NCBI GenBank assembly: GCA_044225555.1
Contig: JBGAIM010000011.1
Coordinates: 62,001 to 126,000, forward strand
Length of the DNA: 64,000 nucleotides
DNA from: JADLHS01 sp044225555
GTDB lineage: Bacteria > Verrucomicrobiota > Verrucomicrobiia > Limisphaerales > JADLHS01
Direction of reading: 5' to 3'
Shown here piece after piece: positions 1 through 9,309 of the stretch. The notes under the pieces were generated by a model. That model was not told the origin of the DNA, did not search any database, and saw only the letters and a program-made list of their open reading frames with translations. The first letter of the stretch is position 1; each line of letters opens with the position of its first letter. The translations under genes and the position numbers were made by a program.

Positions 1-133
1 AATATGCGTCAAGCAACGGCCGATCATTGGTGGGGCGAGCGTCCTCGCGAGCCGCTCCTTGCGGAGGGCCACCAAGGTCATCCACCTCATTCAGCACTGA
101 CAACACGGCCAAATCTCTCTTGGTTGTTTTCAT
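1..133 (-). CDS. Possible partial hypothetical protein, runs off left edge
   Basis: An open reading frame on the minus strand starts with ATG at 133 (MKTTKRDLAVLSVLNEVDDL...) and stays open to the window edge, giving 44 residues. I do not recognise it. The first 20 residues look protein-like, but the rest coincides with a GC-rich stretch of the kind that forms intergenic repeats in such genomes, so it may be chance. It lies 54 nt downstream of the ORF at 188-451 on the same strand. Confidence 0.25.
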   Translation of the reverse strand, partial: MKTTKRDLAVLSVLNEVDDLGGPPQGAAREDARPTNDRPLLDAY

Positions 134-187
134 AACAGCTCAACCACTCAAACAGTTGAGCCAACAGAGAGCGGGAATGAGGAGATG

Positions 188-451
188 TCAAATGACCTGC
201 TTCATGACCGCCCTTCTAATACTACGATACTTCCACGAGTCAGCGCTCCGCAGCTTTTCTTTTAGAGATTTGACGTCCTCTGGATTGAACTTTGCAGGGG
301 CTAGTCGAATCAGGGAGGCATAACCACAACCCATCGGCAGACAGGTTCTTGGTAAATCGGGATCAATTCCGGGAATAGTTGCACCGGCCTCGAAGCGACG
401 CACAAAATCGCGATGCGCATTCCGACAGTTGCGTTCATGAACTATGCACAA
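188..451 (-). CDS. Hypothetical protein, 87 aa
   Basis: A small minus-strand ORF with no recognised family. It has a basic, charged C-terminal half (FNPEDVKSLKEKLR, then WKYRSIRRAVMKQ) that could form helices, and no signal peptide or membrane segment. Codon use looks plausible for a gene, but there is no clear ribosome binding site and no homologue that I recall. It could be the 3' part of a decayed gene. If it is not real, 134-686 holds no gene that I can support. The 235 nt from 452 to 686 contain nothing recognisable apart from the upstream region of the next gene. Confidence 0.35.
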   Translation of the reverse strand: MCIVHERNCRNAHRDFVRRFEAGATIPGIDPDLPRTCLPMGCGYASLIRLAPAKFNPEDVKSLKEKLRSADSWKYRSIRRAVMKQVI

Positions 452-686
452 CGCAAAACCAATCCAGTTCCCTCAGGAGGCGGCATATTTCGCCCCCACC
501 AAGGGTCATCACGAGCCGGTTCGTCAGCGCCTCGCCCCACCACATCCGCCCACGGCTACTGGTCTGGCAGACACCGGCGCGCGCCACCGAAGCGCCAGCG
601 CGTGTCATGTGTTTTTGCAAATGCCGCCGCGCCTAGGTTTGCGTTAAGCTCCCTCCGGGTCAAATACTGAACACCTTATCAGGGCT

Positions 687-1727
687 ATGAAGGCATCAAA
701 CTTCCCTCTCGTCACCGGACTTGTTTCCATTCTGCTATGCGGCTTGGGCGCAGGCCCGGCGCGCTCCGAGTCCGTGCCGGATGCGTTCGTGCAGAATCAG
801 AAGCTCGGGCGCAGCGTCAACATTCTCGGCTACGATCCCCTGTGGCGGGCACGAGAGCAGGCGCGGTTTAAGGCGGAGTATTTTCAGAAACTCAAGGCGG
901 CGGGATTCAATTCCGTCCGCATCAATCTCCACTCGTTCCGCTTCATGGACGCCACCAATGCCTGGACGTTGAAACCGTCCTGGTTCGAGGTTCTGGACTG
1001 GGCGGTGAACGAGGCGCAGGCGCAGAGACTGGCAGTGATCCTTGATCTGCACGAGTTCAACGCCCTGGGCAACAATCCGACCGGCAACAACAAGGAAAAG
1101 TTCCTCGCGTTCTGGCGGCAGATGGCGGCGCATTATCAGAACGCGCCCGCCAGCGTCTATTTCGAGGTGTTGAACGAGCCGTTCGGCAAGCTGACGCCGG
1201 AGTTGTGGAACGAATACTTTGCCGAGGCGCTGGCCATCATCCGGAAAACCAATCCCACCCGCACCGTGATCGTGGGGCCGGGTCAGTGGAACCAAATTGA
1301 CCGGCTGGCCGAACTGAAATTGCCGGACAGTGATCGCAATCTGATCGTGACGATTCACTTCTACGAGCCGTTTAACTTCACGCATCAAGGCGCGAGCTGG
1401 ACGGATCGCAAGGACAAGCTGGGTTTCGATTGGACCGGATCGCCCGAGGAGATCGCCGCCCTGAATCGCGCCTTCGACAAGGCGGACGCGTGGAGCAAGG
1501 CCAACAAGCGTCCATTGTTCCTCGGTGAGTTCGGCGCCTACGATCGCGCGCCGATGGAGTCGCGTGCCCGCTGGACCGGGGCGGTGGCGCGGGCCGCCGA
1601 ATCACGCGGCTGGAGCTGGGCCTACTGGCAGTTCGACGGGGATTTTGTTCTCTATGACATCAAACGCGAGGCCTGGGTGGAACCGATTCTGAATGCACTG
1701 GTTCCAACGGCACCCGCGGGTCGTTGA
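687..1727 (+). CDS. Secreted glycoside hydrolase family 5 (cellulase-like)
   Basis: This 346-residue protein is predicted to hydrolyse a beta-linked glycan outside the cytoplasm. Residues 1-27 are a signal peptide (hydrophobic core, then GPARS). The rest is a TIM barrel typical of GH5: SVRINLHSF near 77-84, the acid/base motif NEP with E164, HFYEP at 224-228, and the nucleophile motif LGEFGAYD with E281. A tryptophan-rich end (WSWAYWQFDGDF) forms the usual aromatic substrate platform. Length is normal for a single-domain GH5, with no binding module. The substrate (cellulose, mannan or another beta-glucan) cannot be read from the sequence. It converges on the larger glycoside hydrolase at 1758-4895, with 30 nt between the stops. 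Confidence 0.9.
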   Translation: MKASNFPLVTGLVSILLCGLGAGPARSESVPDAFVQNQKLGRSVNILGYDPLWRAREQARFKAEYFQKLKAAGFNSVRINLHSFRFMDATNAWTLKPSWFEVLDWAVNEAQAQRLAVILDLHEFNALGNNPTGNNKEKFLAFWRQMAAHYQNAPASVYFEVLNEPFGKLTPELWNEYFAEALAIIRKTNPTRTVIVGPGQWNQIDRLAELKLPDSDRNLIVTIHFYEPFNFTHQGASWTDRKDKLGFDWTGSPEEIAALNRAFDKADAWSKANKRPLFLGEFGAYDRAPMESRARWTGAVARAAESRGWSWAYWQFDGDFVLYDIKREAWVEPILNALVPTAPAGR

Positions 1728-1757
1728 CGTCGTTGAGAAAAGGCGAGGTCGGTTGCG

Positions 1758-4700
1758 CTAGTGTTGTTGAAACCGCAGGCGCATGAAGTGGTGCGTGGTG
1801 TTGGCAACGCGTGACAGGTCCTGAATGGTAATCCGCTCTTGAACTCCCAGGTCCACGATGGACTCCACGCGCGAATACGCCGGACCGGAGGACCAGTTGA
1901 CCAGATCGGTTGAGACCTCGGCCACGCAATCCACATCGTTTACCAACTTGTCGTGGGTATAAGTCATGGCCAGATAAAGCTGGTTGCTCACCGTGATCAA
2001 CGAACCGGTCGGAATACTGGTTGTTGCGGCAGGCACTTGGCCTGGCAACCCGAGGTAGTATTTCAACAGATTGGGAACTCCGTCGCCATCGGGCCGGGCC
2101 GCCGCGCCGCTGATGGCCGCGTTTGTCAGTTCTGTTGAATTGAAGTAACGGAGCCGCCACAGATCGAAGCTCGTCATCCAGCGCGCGACGGCGAGTTCAT
2201 ACCAGATCGAAGCGGCATTCGTGGTGATGGTCAAGGTGGTGCTGGTGGCATTGCCAGTGAGGGACAGGGAGCCTTTGTGTTGTCCGCGCTCGTCAAGCGA
2301 CCAGGCTTGAACGTAATTCGTCGCCACAGGCAAGGTGATGGTGAACGGCACGACCTCGGCGAGCACCGGCGCGCGGCCCCACTGGTTGCCGAGAGAAGCC
2401 TTGTTTGTATCCGTCCATACCTGCCCCGTGTTTTCCCACCAGCCGCCAGCAATGACGATTGCCGTGCAATCATTCGTGAACACTTCGCCGCGCTTGAGTG
2501 TGGCACCGAGCGTACACCAACCGAGTTGCGTGGTGCTTGGTCGCAACGTCAGCGGGCCGAGTGTCGTAGATTGGTTATCGGTGAAACCAATAATCGTCTT
2601 GGTGCGGGCCGTGTCAAACGTGACCCGGCCTTGACCGGGCGAGTTCACATTCCACACCAGTTCGCCCGTGTCGCTGGCAAGCACATTGCCCGGCGGCGCG
2701 GCGGGTGGATTGGTAAGGCCAGGAGCATTCATGCCAGCGCTGGTGCTCAATCGGCTGATGAAGGCGAGCTTGCTCGGCACGCCAAGCTGGCTGCTGCTGA
2801 AAAGATTCCACGCCCCGGTGTTTTGCAGCAGGTCGAGTTCGCGCTCGGGTGTCAGCGCCATGCTGTATTCCTGCGAGGCGGACCGGACATCGCCGCGCCG
2901 GAACAGATTCGCCGCCAGCAGCAGATTGGCCATCTTCGTCGGATGCTGGGCGATCTCAAAGTAACCACGAACGTAACCGGTCGGTGAAGAGTTATCGCCC
3001 GGTCCGTAAGCGAAAAGCCAGAGGCCATCCCAGTCCTGCAAGCCAGCATAGGCCGCCAACAACAGCGGACTCTCCGCGCCGTGATAGTTGGGCGACGGAT
3101 GCTCGTATTCAGTCACGGTGAAGGGTTTTCCTTTGATGCGCTGACGCGCGAGACCGGCCAGTGTGTTGTCGTCGCCGACGGTGTTGACCATCGAGATGTT
3201 CGGCTGAAACCAATTCACGGAATCCCACGGCGTGCCGGGAAACTGCGGGTGCTGCCAATAGGCGTGACCATCAATCACGTCGAGTCGGCTTTGCACGGTG
3301 GCCGGACTGTTGGCCATGATCGTACCGAAGATCAAGCCGGTGTAACCGCAGTTTGTGCGAACGTGCGCGACCATCGTGTCATAATAGTTGTATTCGAGAT
3401 CGCGCAGGAAACGCAACCAGTCGCGCCGGGCCTCCTGGGTTCCGGTGTAACCGTTGCCAGTGTAAATCAGGTTCGGCACGGTGCGCGCCGCGAGCGATGA
3501 GCCGGCTGGCAACATGCCAATCTGACCGCCCGCTTGCAGTCGAACATCGGCGAACCAGAACGTCACGAGCTTGTCGCCCATGTTACCAAAGTTGACGCGC
3601 ACGTTGGTGTCCGTGACGGAGGCTTGGAACGTGTTCGTGAACTGCTGCCAGTTCGTCGTCAGGGTTAGGCCGCGGTAATAACCGACCGTGGCATAATCAT
3701 CGTGGGCGCGCATCACGGCGGTATCGGCGTTGGTCGCGGGGCTGGATTTCGCCCAGAACGAAATCGTGTAAGCCTGATTGTTGGTGACCTTGAGGCCGGG
3801 TTGGTTGAATTGAATGTACCAGCCAGTGGTATCCGCGTTGGTGACGGCAACTTTCGCCGAAGTCTGGCTGTTCGTGAAATCAAAGGTGCGTGTAAAACTC
3901 GCCTTGGCGTTGAAGTGCTGTTCACCCACCCAAGATGTGAGGCCGCTACTGAACGCGCCGTTGTTCAGCAAATTGGTACCCAGCGGTTGGTTGATGACGT
4001 TCCACGCCGCCAACATCGCGGGTTCGTTTGTGTAGCGCGCCACGAGCCAGGCGTTCCAGCGCGATTGCAAATTTGTCGCGTAACGATTGGGCAACCGATC
4101 CAACCCGCCGTCGAACCACTTTTGGATGATGCCATTTTCGTTGATGATCTCCACAAACGCCACCGCCGGATCTTTTGCCAACGGCAGACCGGTGAAACGA
4201 TTCGTCGGGGTGAGCAGTTTGGTGGCGTAATCTTTGTGCAACGCCAGGGCAGGATCATAGAAGTAGCCGAGGATGTGTGCGTCTTTCCAATCCATGCCGG
4301 TCACTTCCGGCCCGAGTCCATCCGCCGAACGGTATTCGCGACCGACGAGCAGATTGATGTCGGAATAAATCCCGTGCGCCTTCAGCCGCGACACAACGTA
4401 ATGCACGCGCTCCAACTGCGCCGTATTCATGTTCGTGCTGATAGTGGACGTGTAGGCGAGCAGGCCGCCGTTGTACGCCCACGAGGCATCCATGTGATGG
4501 AAGCGGATGGCGTTGACGCCGAACTTGGCCAGCCGGGCCGCCACAGCCTCCGCATTGTTCGTGGGCATGAACGGGGAATCGCCGGCGAAGTTGACGCCGA
4601 GAAAACGGATGCGTTGACCGCTGACGACGAAATGCCCGTTGGTGTCCGCTGTCACGCGGTTCGTACTGATGGGCGCGTTCAAATTCGAGAAGTCTGTCGC

Positions 4701-4895
4701 GCTGGGAGTCGCATCGTTCCACGGCAGGACGAACGGAATCGTCTGCGCCGGCAACCCGCCAACCAGTACGAGCAAAGCCAGGATCGGTAGAAGAATCCCG
4801 CACGTTGATGACCGGAGTTCGACCCTGCCCCGATCGCCACCGTCTTTCCCAGAAGTGTTCTTACACATACAGACCAACGGTTGTTTCCCCGGCAT
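1758..4895 (-). CDS. Large secreted clan GH-A glycoside hydrolase with inserted carbohydrate-binding-like domain
   Basis: A 1045-residue predicted secreted glycosidase. A hydrophobic signal segment lies at about 33-50, so the start could be M1 or M10 (ATG at 4868). The TIM barrel begins with RIRFLGVNFAGD (95-106). The likely acid/base is E253 in IINENG and the likely nucleophile is E596 in TVTEYEHPSPN. Between them, residues about 306-455 form a beta-sandwich typical of CBM4/9-like modules (NNGAFSSGLTSW ... YTISFWAKSS ... FWFADVRL), so the module interrupts the barrel. After the barrel come beta-rich domains, and the end carries DGDGVPNLLKYYLG, a motif common near the C-termini of verrucomicrobial secreted proteins. 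The GH family is uncertain (GH5-like or an unclassified clan A family). A relic of a paralogue's 5' end lies near 9461-9560. Confidence 0.82.
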   Translation of the reverse strand: MPGKQPLVCMCKNTSGKDGGDRGRVELRSSTCGILLPILALLVLVGGLPAQTIPFVLPWNDATPSATDFSNLNAPISTNRVTADTNGHFVVSGQRIRFLGVNFAGDSPFMPTNNAEAVAARLAKFGVNAIRFHHMDASWAYNGGLLAYTSTISTNMNTAQLERVHYVVSRLKAHGIYSDINLLVGREYRSADGLGPEVTGMDWKDAHILGYFYDPALALHKDYATKLLTPTNRFTGLPLAKDPAVAFVEIINENGIIQKWFDGGLDRLPNRYATNLQSRWNAWLVARYTNEPAMLAAWNVINQPLGTNLLNNGAFSSGLTSWVGEQHFNAKASFTRTFDFTNSQTSAKVAVTNADTTGWYIQFNQPGLKVTNNQAYTISFWAKSSPATNADTAVMRAHDDYATVGYYRGLTLTTNWQQFTNTFQASVTDTNVRVNFGNMGDKLVTFWFADVRLQAGGQIGMLPAGSSLAARTVPNLIYTGNGYTGTQEARRDWLRFLRDLEYNYYDTMVAHVRTNCGYTGLIFGTIMANSPATVQSRLDVIDGHAYWQHPQFPGTPWDSVNWFQPNISMVNTVGDDNTLAGLARQRIKGKPFTVTEYEHPSPNYHGAESPLLLAAYAGLQDWDGLWLFAYGPGDNSSPTGYVRGYFEIAQHPTKMANLLLAANLFRRGDVRSASQEYSMALTPERELDLLQNTGAWNLFSSSQLGVPSKLAFISRLSTSAGMNAPGLTNPPAAPPGNVLASDTGELVWNVNSPGQGRVTFDTARTKTIIGFTDNQSTTLGPLTLRPSTTQLGWCTLGATLKRGEVFTNDCTAIVIAGGWWENTGQVWTDTNKASLGNQWGRAPVLAEVVPFTITLPVATNYVQAWSLDERGQHKGSLSLTGNATSTTLTITTNAASIWYELAVARWMTSFDLWRLRYFNSTELTNAAISGAAARPDGDGVPNLLKYYLGLPGQVPAATTSIPTGSLITVSNQLYLAMTYTHDKLVNDVDCVAEVSTDLVNWSSGPAYSRVESIVDLGVQERITIQDLSRVANTTHHFMRLRFQQH

Positions 4896-5110
4896 TGAGA
4901 ATAGCCAATCTCCTTCGACAATCCATCACGAAGAAACGAGCTTAATTGTCATGAGAATTGGGGACGAAACCGCGTAGAGGCTGGACTTCGCCCGAGTTGC
5001 TGCCGCTTTATTCAAACTATTTTGGTGGAAAACATGCCAACCCCGCGAATGAACAGAAAGCGCCTCCGTCCCATGCGCAAGACGATGAAGTCGTCGCGAA
5101 GGAATAAACT

Positions 5111-6612
5111 ATGAATGCAACAAAACAATTAGCCGCCCGGGCCGGAATGGTCGTGTGCAGCGTATTGGCCGTCGCACTCACCGGTTGCCGGACTCATGTC
5201 GTTCACGAGCGCACACGCACGGTGTATGTGCCCACGCCACCACCGCCACCGGTCGTCGAGGTAACACCCGTGCCGGCACCACCGCCACCAGTGATCGTCG
5301 CGCCGCCCGTGCCACCTCAGCCGCCGGCGGTCATCGTCGTGACTTCGCCGGAACCGCCACCGGTCGTGGTCATCCAATCGGAGGCCGATTTTTATGAACC
5401 GCTAACGGCCTACGGACGTTGGGTCGTGGTTGCAGGTTATGGGCGTTGCTGGGTCCCGGCACGGGTCGAGGCTGGCTGGCGACCGTATGCCAATGGTTAC
5501 TGGCAGCGGACCGACGCGGGTTGGTATTGGGCCAGTGAAGAACCGTGGGGCTGGGCGACGTATCATTACGGTCGCTGGGATTTCACGATGGAACACGGCT
5601 GGATTTGGATTCCGCAAACGCAATGGGCGCCAGCCTGGGTCGCCTGGCGCGAAGGCGGCGGTTATGTCGGCTGGGCGCCCTTGCGACCGTCCTTCAGTTT
5701 GAACGTGAGCATCGGCACGCCGGTGCATGAGCCGGCATTAAAACCGTCGTGGTCAATAACACCACGGTCATCAACCAGACGGTCAATATCACCAACGTAA
5801 GAGTTGTGAACAAGACCGTGATCAACGAAGGCCCGCGCCCCGAGGTGATCGAACGCGAGAGCGGACGCAAGTTGCGATCGGTCCCGGCCCAGGAATTCCG
5901 TCGCAAGGAAGAAGCCACCGTGGCCGGGAGAGAGCGAAACCTGCCGGCCCGGGACCGGAGAGACCTACCGCCGGCACGCGTGGAGATTCAACCCGCGGAA
6001 AAGAAAATCGCCCCTCCATCGGTCGTCCCGCACGTTGAGAAACCAACGGTTGTTCAACCCGCTCGCCCAACGCCTCCACGGCTCGAAACCAAAAGCCCCG
6101 CGCGCCAGGACGTGAAACCGGAAACTGAAATTGGGAGAAGAACGACTCCCCTTCCTACAAGCGTCGAGACTCCAAAGAAACCCGGGCCCGTCGCCATCCC
6201 GCGCCGCGAGCCCCAGCCCACCGTGAATCCGACGGTGCTTGCAAAACCAGCGACCTCACCGATCGCGACACCGCCAGCCGGTGACGAAAGAAAGCGCGAG
6301 AGAACAGTCGAAGCAAAAAATCCCATCACGCCACCGGTAGTTGAACCTGGGTCACGGCAGGAGACGAGGCCCCAGCCGGCGCGTGCAGCGGGGCGACCCG
6401 GTAAGACCGAACCCGCGACTCCCGCCTCCATCCGGCAGCAAACCTCGCCGCCAGTCGAAACGCCAGCCGAGAAGCGGGTGATCTCTCCGAAAGAAAAATC
6501 CCAAGCCGCTCGCCCCGCCGAGACGAACAAGGTCAAATCGGAAGTGCGGCGGCCGACGCTGAAGGACAAAGGCCAGGAACCGGACATCGCACCAACCCAA
6601 CCGGCCCGGTAG
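5111..6612 (+). pseudogene. Proline/tryptophan-rich exported lipoprotein (DUF6600-like), frameshifted
   Basis: Two overlapping frames appear to be one gene. The first (5111-5800) starts with a lipoprotein signal (VALTGC, lipid-modified Cys at 26), then a proline-rich stretch (about 41-90), then a Trp/Tyr-rich domain (WYWASEEPWGW, WIPQTQWAPAWVAWR) like DUF6600-type exported proteins. Its last 20 residues lose this character. The next frame opens after a TGA at 5728-5730 and carries the expected continuation: VNNTTVINQTVNITNVRVVNKTV, written here only to position (5749 onward), then a long basic Pro/Lys/Arg-rich disordered tail. The frame change maps to 5728-5749, around a run of four A. It could be a mutation or a one-base assembly error. 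An intact product would be about 500 residues. A strong terminator follows at 6629. Confidence 0.7.
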
Positions 6613-6628
6613 CCGGTAGAAGCTCATT

Positions 6629-6661
6629 GGCCGCGCCGCATCCCGGCGCGGCCTTTTTTTT
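6629..6661 (+). terminator. Rho-independent terminator after the DUF6600-like gene
   Basis: A perfect 10-bp GC-rich stem (GGCCGCGCCG pairing with CGGCGCGGCC) with a 5-nt loop is followed by eight T. It lies 17 nt after the stop at 6612 and before the convergent aminotransferase gene. Confidence 0.9.
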
Positions 6662-6715
6662 CGGCGAGGAGATTGTCTGCAAAAACGGTGCTCGCGATGG
6701 AAAGTTGCCGCAAGC

Positions 6716-7927
6716 TCAGGCGGATAACGTTGCCAAGGCCGCGCCAAGGTATTCGTAATCTGCCATCGAGTTGTAGATCTGGGCCGACACCCGCAACCAG
6801 CGGCGCTCCGGTTGACCGAAACGCATCAGCGGGACCTCGATGCCGAACGCGTCGTAGAGCCGGAGTTGTTCGCGATCAATCTTGCCGGATGGCGGCACGC
6901 GCTGAAGCGCTTCGGGCAGTGGCAGGGTTGCCATGGAACCGAGCAACGACTCCGGGCACGGTGGTTCGACTTGCAATCTTTCACAAAGCATCCGACGTGC
7001 GGCGACCGCGAGGTCGCGATTGCGTTGTCGCAACTCCGGCCACCCGCCCGGCAACACCTCGCCCATGAATTTGATCGCCGCACCGACACAAAACCACGCG
7101 CTGGGATCGAATGTGCCCGCCCAGTCAAAACGATCTTGAAATGGCGTGAAACCGGAGCGCGGACGGTTGTTGCCATGACTGATGACCGCGGGTTGCAGGT
7201 CGGTTTGCTTGTCTTCGCGCACCCAGAGAAACGCCGCACCTTTTGGAGCACAGACCCACTTGTGCAGATTCGCGGTGTAGTAGGTCGGGCGCAGATCACG
7301 CAAGTTCAGCGAAAGCATGCCAGGCGCATGAGCGCCATCCACGAGTGTATCCACGCCGCGCGCTTCCAGTTCGCGGACAATCTGTTTGATGGGAAAGACC
7401 AGCGCGGTGTTGCTGGTAACGTGATCAAGCAAGGCCAACCGTGTGCGGCGGGTCACACCTTGCAGAATGGCCGCGGTGATTTCGTCAGCGGAATTCAGCG
7501 GGAACGGAATGTCGGCAACCACCAGTTTCGCACCGGTCTGCCGGACCACTTCCACGAGCACGTTGTGACAGGCGTTGTAATCCAGATTGGTGGTGAGGAC
7601 CTCGTCGCCGCGCCGCAGCTTGAGTGAACGCAGGACGGCATTGACGCCCGCCGTGGCGTTCGTGACGAAGACGAGGTCTTTTGATTTCGCGCCGATGAAG
7701 CGGGCGAGTTCCTGTCGCGCCGGTTCGAGCCGTTCTTCGTAGCGTCGCCAGAGAAATTGCACCGGCTCAGCTTCCATCGCGGCGCGGAACTCGGACTGCA
7801 ACTTCAGGATCGGTTTCGGACATGCACCGAACGACCCGTGGTTCAAGAACACGGTGCGCGGCGCAAGCTGCCAATGGCGGCGGAACTTTCCGGGCTGAGG
7901 TCGGACCAAGCGTCGTTGTTGTCTCAC
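6716..7927 (-). CDS. PLP-dependent class V aminotransferase (isopenicillin N epimerase-like)
   Basis: A 403-residue cytoplasmic fold-type I PLP enzyme. The N-terminus FLNHGSFGACP (27-37) and FVTNATAGVNAVL (87-99) match the isopenicillin N epimerase/cysteine desulfurase-like branch. D197 in LVDGAHAPG should contact the pyridine nitrogen, and K223 in ANLHKWVCAPKG is the predicted Schiff-base lysine. The C-terminus has the small-domain arginine region (RRWLRVSAQIYN). No SufS-type catalytic Cys loop is evident. The substrate is unknown; related proteins include epimerases, desulfurases and kynureninase-like enzymes. The start is GTG at 7927, only 9 nt after the serpin stop on the same strand, so the two may be co-transcribed. 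Confidence 0.88.
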   Translation of the reverse strand: MRQQRRLVRPQPGKFRRHWQLAPRTVFLNHGSFGACPKPILKLQSEFRAAMEAEPVQFLWRRYEERLEPARQELARFIGAKSKDLVFVTNATAGVNAVLRSLKLRRGDEVLTTNLDYNACHNVLVEVVRQTGAKLVVADIPFPLNSADEITAAILQGVTRRTRLALLDHVTSNTALVFPIKQIVRELEARGVDTLVDGAHAPGMLSLNLRDLRPTYYTANLHKWVCAPKGAAFLWVREDKQTDLQPAVISHGNNRPRSGFTPFQDRFDWAGTFDPSAWFCVGAAIKFMGEVLPGGWPELRQRNRDLAVAARRMLCERLQVEPPCPESLLGSMATLPLPEALQRVPPSGKIDREQLRLYDAFGIEVPLMRFGQPERRWLRVSAQIYNSMADYEYLGAALATLSA

Positions 7928-7936
7928 GCGGGTAGT

Positions 7937-9190
7937 TTAGCGGGGATCGCCCACATGGCCGAGAAAAAGACACGCGCCGCTTGGTTGATGTTGGATGGCG
8001 AAAACAAACGGATGGTCAACGCGTATTTCAATCGGTTTGGGCTTTTCGACCGCGGCAGATCTGGTCGCCATCACCACGGCTGTAGCAGCGGCGGCCTCAG
8101 TACCTTTTTCATCCAGTTCAAGAAATGTCTTATGGAACACCTCGGAAACATAAAGATAACCTTTCTCCTGTCGCGGCGCCATACGGTCGAAGTTCGCGCT
8201 ACCAACTGGCTGGTCAAAGGCGCTTTTCATACCGAGGGCTTGCAGTTCCCGACTAAGCGCCGTCGCCGGCGGTTCGAGCTTGAACTTCGGCAGGTAGAGA
8301 ATCACTTCCTGCGAATCCAATCGCGTAGCGTCGGCAAGTTGTTTCGCCGTCAGGTTCTTTTCCAGCAAGGAGAGTCCGTCCACTTTGTCGGGTAGCAGGA
8401 TAAGGAATTGTAGATCGCCACCGCGATAGGGAATATTCAGCATCGTGCAGCCATCACGCCTAGCATGGCCCAGTTTGCGCTGGACCATCATCGTTGGTAC
8501 CCTGGTAATGTTATTCGAGGCGACGTGAAAGGGCTTCGGTTTGGTGGCGAAGTCATAAAACTCTTCGGCCCATGGGGCTTTCAGGTAGATCGCATTCGCG
8601 AGCACGAGTCGCGTGAGGCTGGTCAATGCGCCATCGGGAATGAGATCATGAATGCGTTGGCGGGTCTGGGCTTCCACCCACAGATTGATGTGTTTCGTCA
8701 CTCCGGAGGCATCGGTGGCAAAGTCCACCGGTTCAAACGGGGCGGCATAGTCGACGTTCACCAACTCCAGAAACGGCTTGCGAAAGGCGTAGCCGGTTTG
8801 TCCGAACAAGCGGTTTGCCGTGGTCAGCGTGATCGGGTCCATCTTGCCACCCCGCTTCCGAAGTCGCTCGGCTTCTTGAGCACTCTTTTGTGCGACCTGG
8901 TCCAACGACCTGCGCAACGCGGCAAACGAGCGATGCACTTCCGCTTCGTCCTTTGGGTAATGGAGCACCCTTGCCATCTCGTCGCGCGTGGCCCCATCCG
9001 CGCCGGCATAAGCCATGGCCAGCGCGCTTTGAATGGAATATGGCGAAAGCAGGGCGTTCGCGCCGGGTTGGGCGGACTGGCGCAACAGATCAATCCCTAG
9101 CGAGTTGATGGCCTCAGTTGCCTTGGCGGTTGGTTCAGTTGCACACATAGGCGCGGTGAACATTAGCAGAACAGCGAACAGGAATTTCAT
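7937..9190 (-). CDS. Secreted serpin (serine protease inhibitor)
   Basis: A bacterial serpin with full-length serpin fold. I chose ATG 9190 (residue 13 of the longer GTG-started frame) because it directly begins a signal peptide, MKFLFAVLLMFTAPMCA. Typical serpin segments are present: LLSPYSIQSALAMAYAGA, LVLANAIYLKAPW, VSEVFHKTFLELDEKGTEAAA and HPFVFAIQ. The hinge is rich in small residues (EKGTEAAAAT), as needed for loop insertion in inhibitory serpins. Counting from the P17 Glu as in alpha-1-antitrypsin places P1-P1' at Arg-Ser (R389-S390 in the longer frame). This predicts inhibition of trypsin-like proteases, which is inference. The protease target, own or foreign, is unknown. It sits immediately upstream of the aminotransferase gene. 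Confidence 0.93.
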   Translation of the reverse strand: MKFLFAVLLMFTAPMCATEPTAKATEAINSLGIDLLRQSAQPGANALLSPYSIQSALAMAYAGADGATRDEMARVLHYPKDEAEVHRSFAALRRSLDQVAQKSAQEAERLRKRGGKMDPITLTTANRLFGQTGYAFRKPFLELVNVDYAAPFEPVDFATDASGVTKHINLWVEAQTRQRIHDLIPDGALTSLTRLVLANAIYLKAPWAEEFYDFATKPKPFHVASNNITRVPTMMVQRKLGHARRDGCTMLNIPYRGGDLQFLILLPDKVDGLSLLEKNLTAKQLADATRLDSQEVILYLPKFKLEPPATALSRELQALGMKSAFDQPVGSANFDRMAPRQEKGYLYVSEVFHKTFLELDEKGTEAAAATAVVMATRSAAVEKPKPIEIRVDHPFVFAIQHQPSGACLFLGHVGDPR

Positions 9191-9212
9191 AGGCCCAGAC
9201 TCTTTCTGGTCT

Positions 9213-9309
9213 CGATTGAGCCTCACTTCAAAGGTCGAGGCAATCCCAAAGCACAGCGTCCGCGGAGGCTTCAGCAGTGCGTCCTACTTCTTCCGGCCAG
9301 AAACGATGT
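9213..9309. repeat. 97-bp direct repeat, left copy
   Basis: This stretch matches 16751-16847 with only about seven differences over 97 bp, in the same orientation. Both copies contain the end of a minus-strand reading frame (VSGRKK then stop) followed by about 70 bp of downstream sequence. The two copies bracket the 7-kb LTD/CotH gene. Confidence 0.9.

Noticed and set aside
3702..4790. 362-residue plus-strand ORF
   Set aside because: Antisense to the glycosidase gene, no family motif.
5740..5750. Programmed -1 frameshifting at the four-A run
   Set aside because: The sequence is not a canonical slippery heptamer, so an ordinary mutation or sequence error is the simpler explanation.
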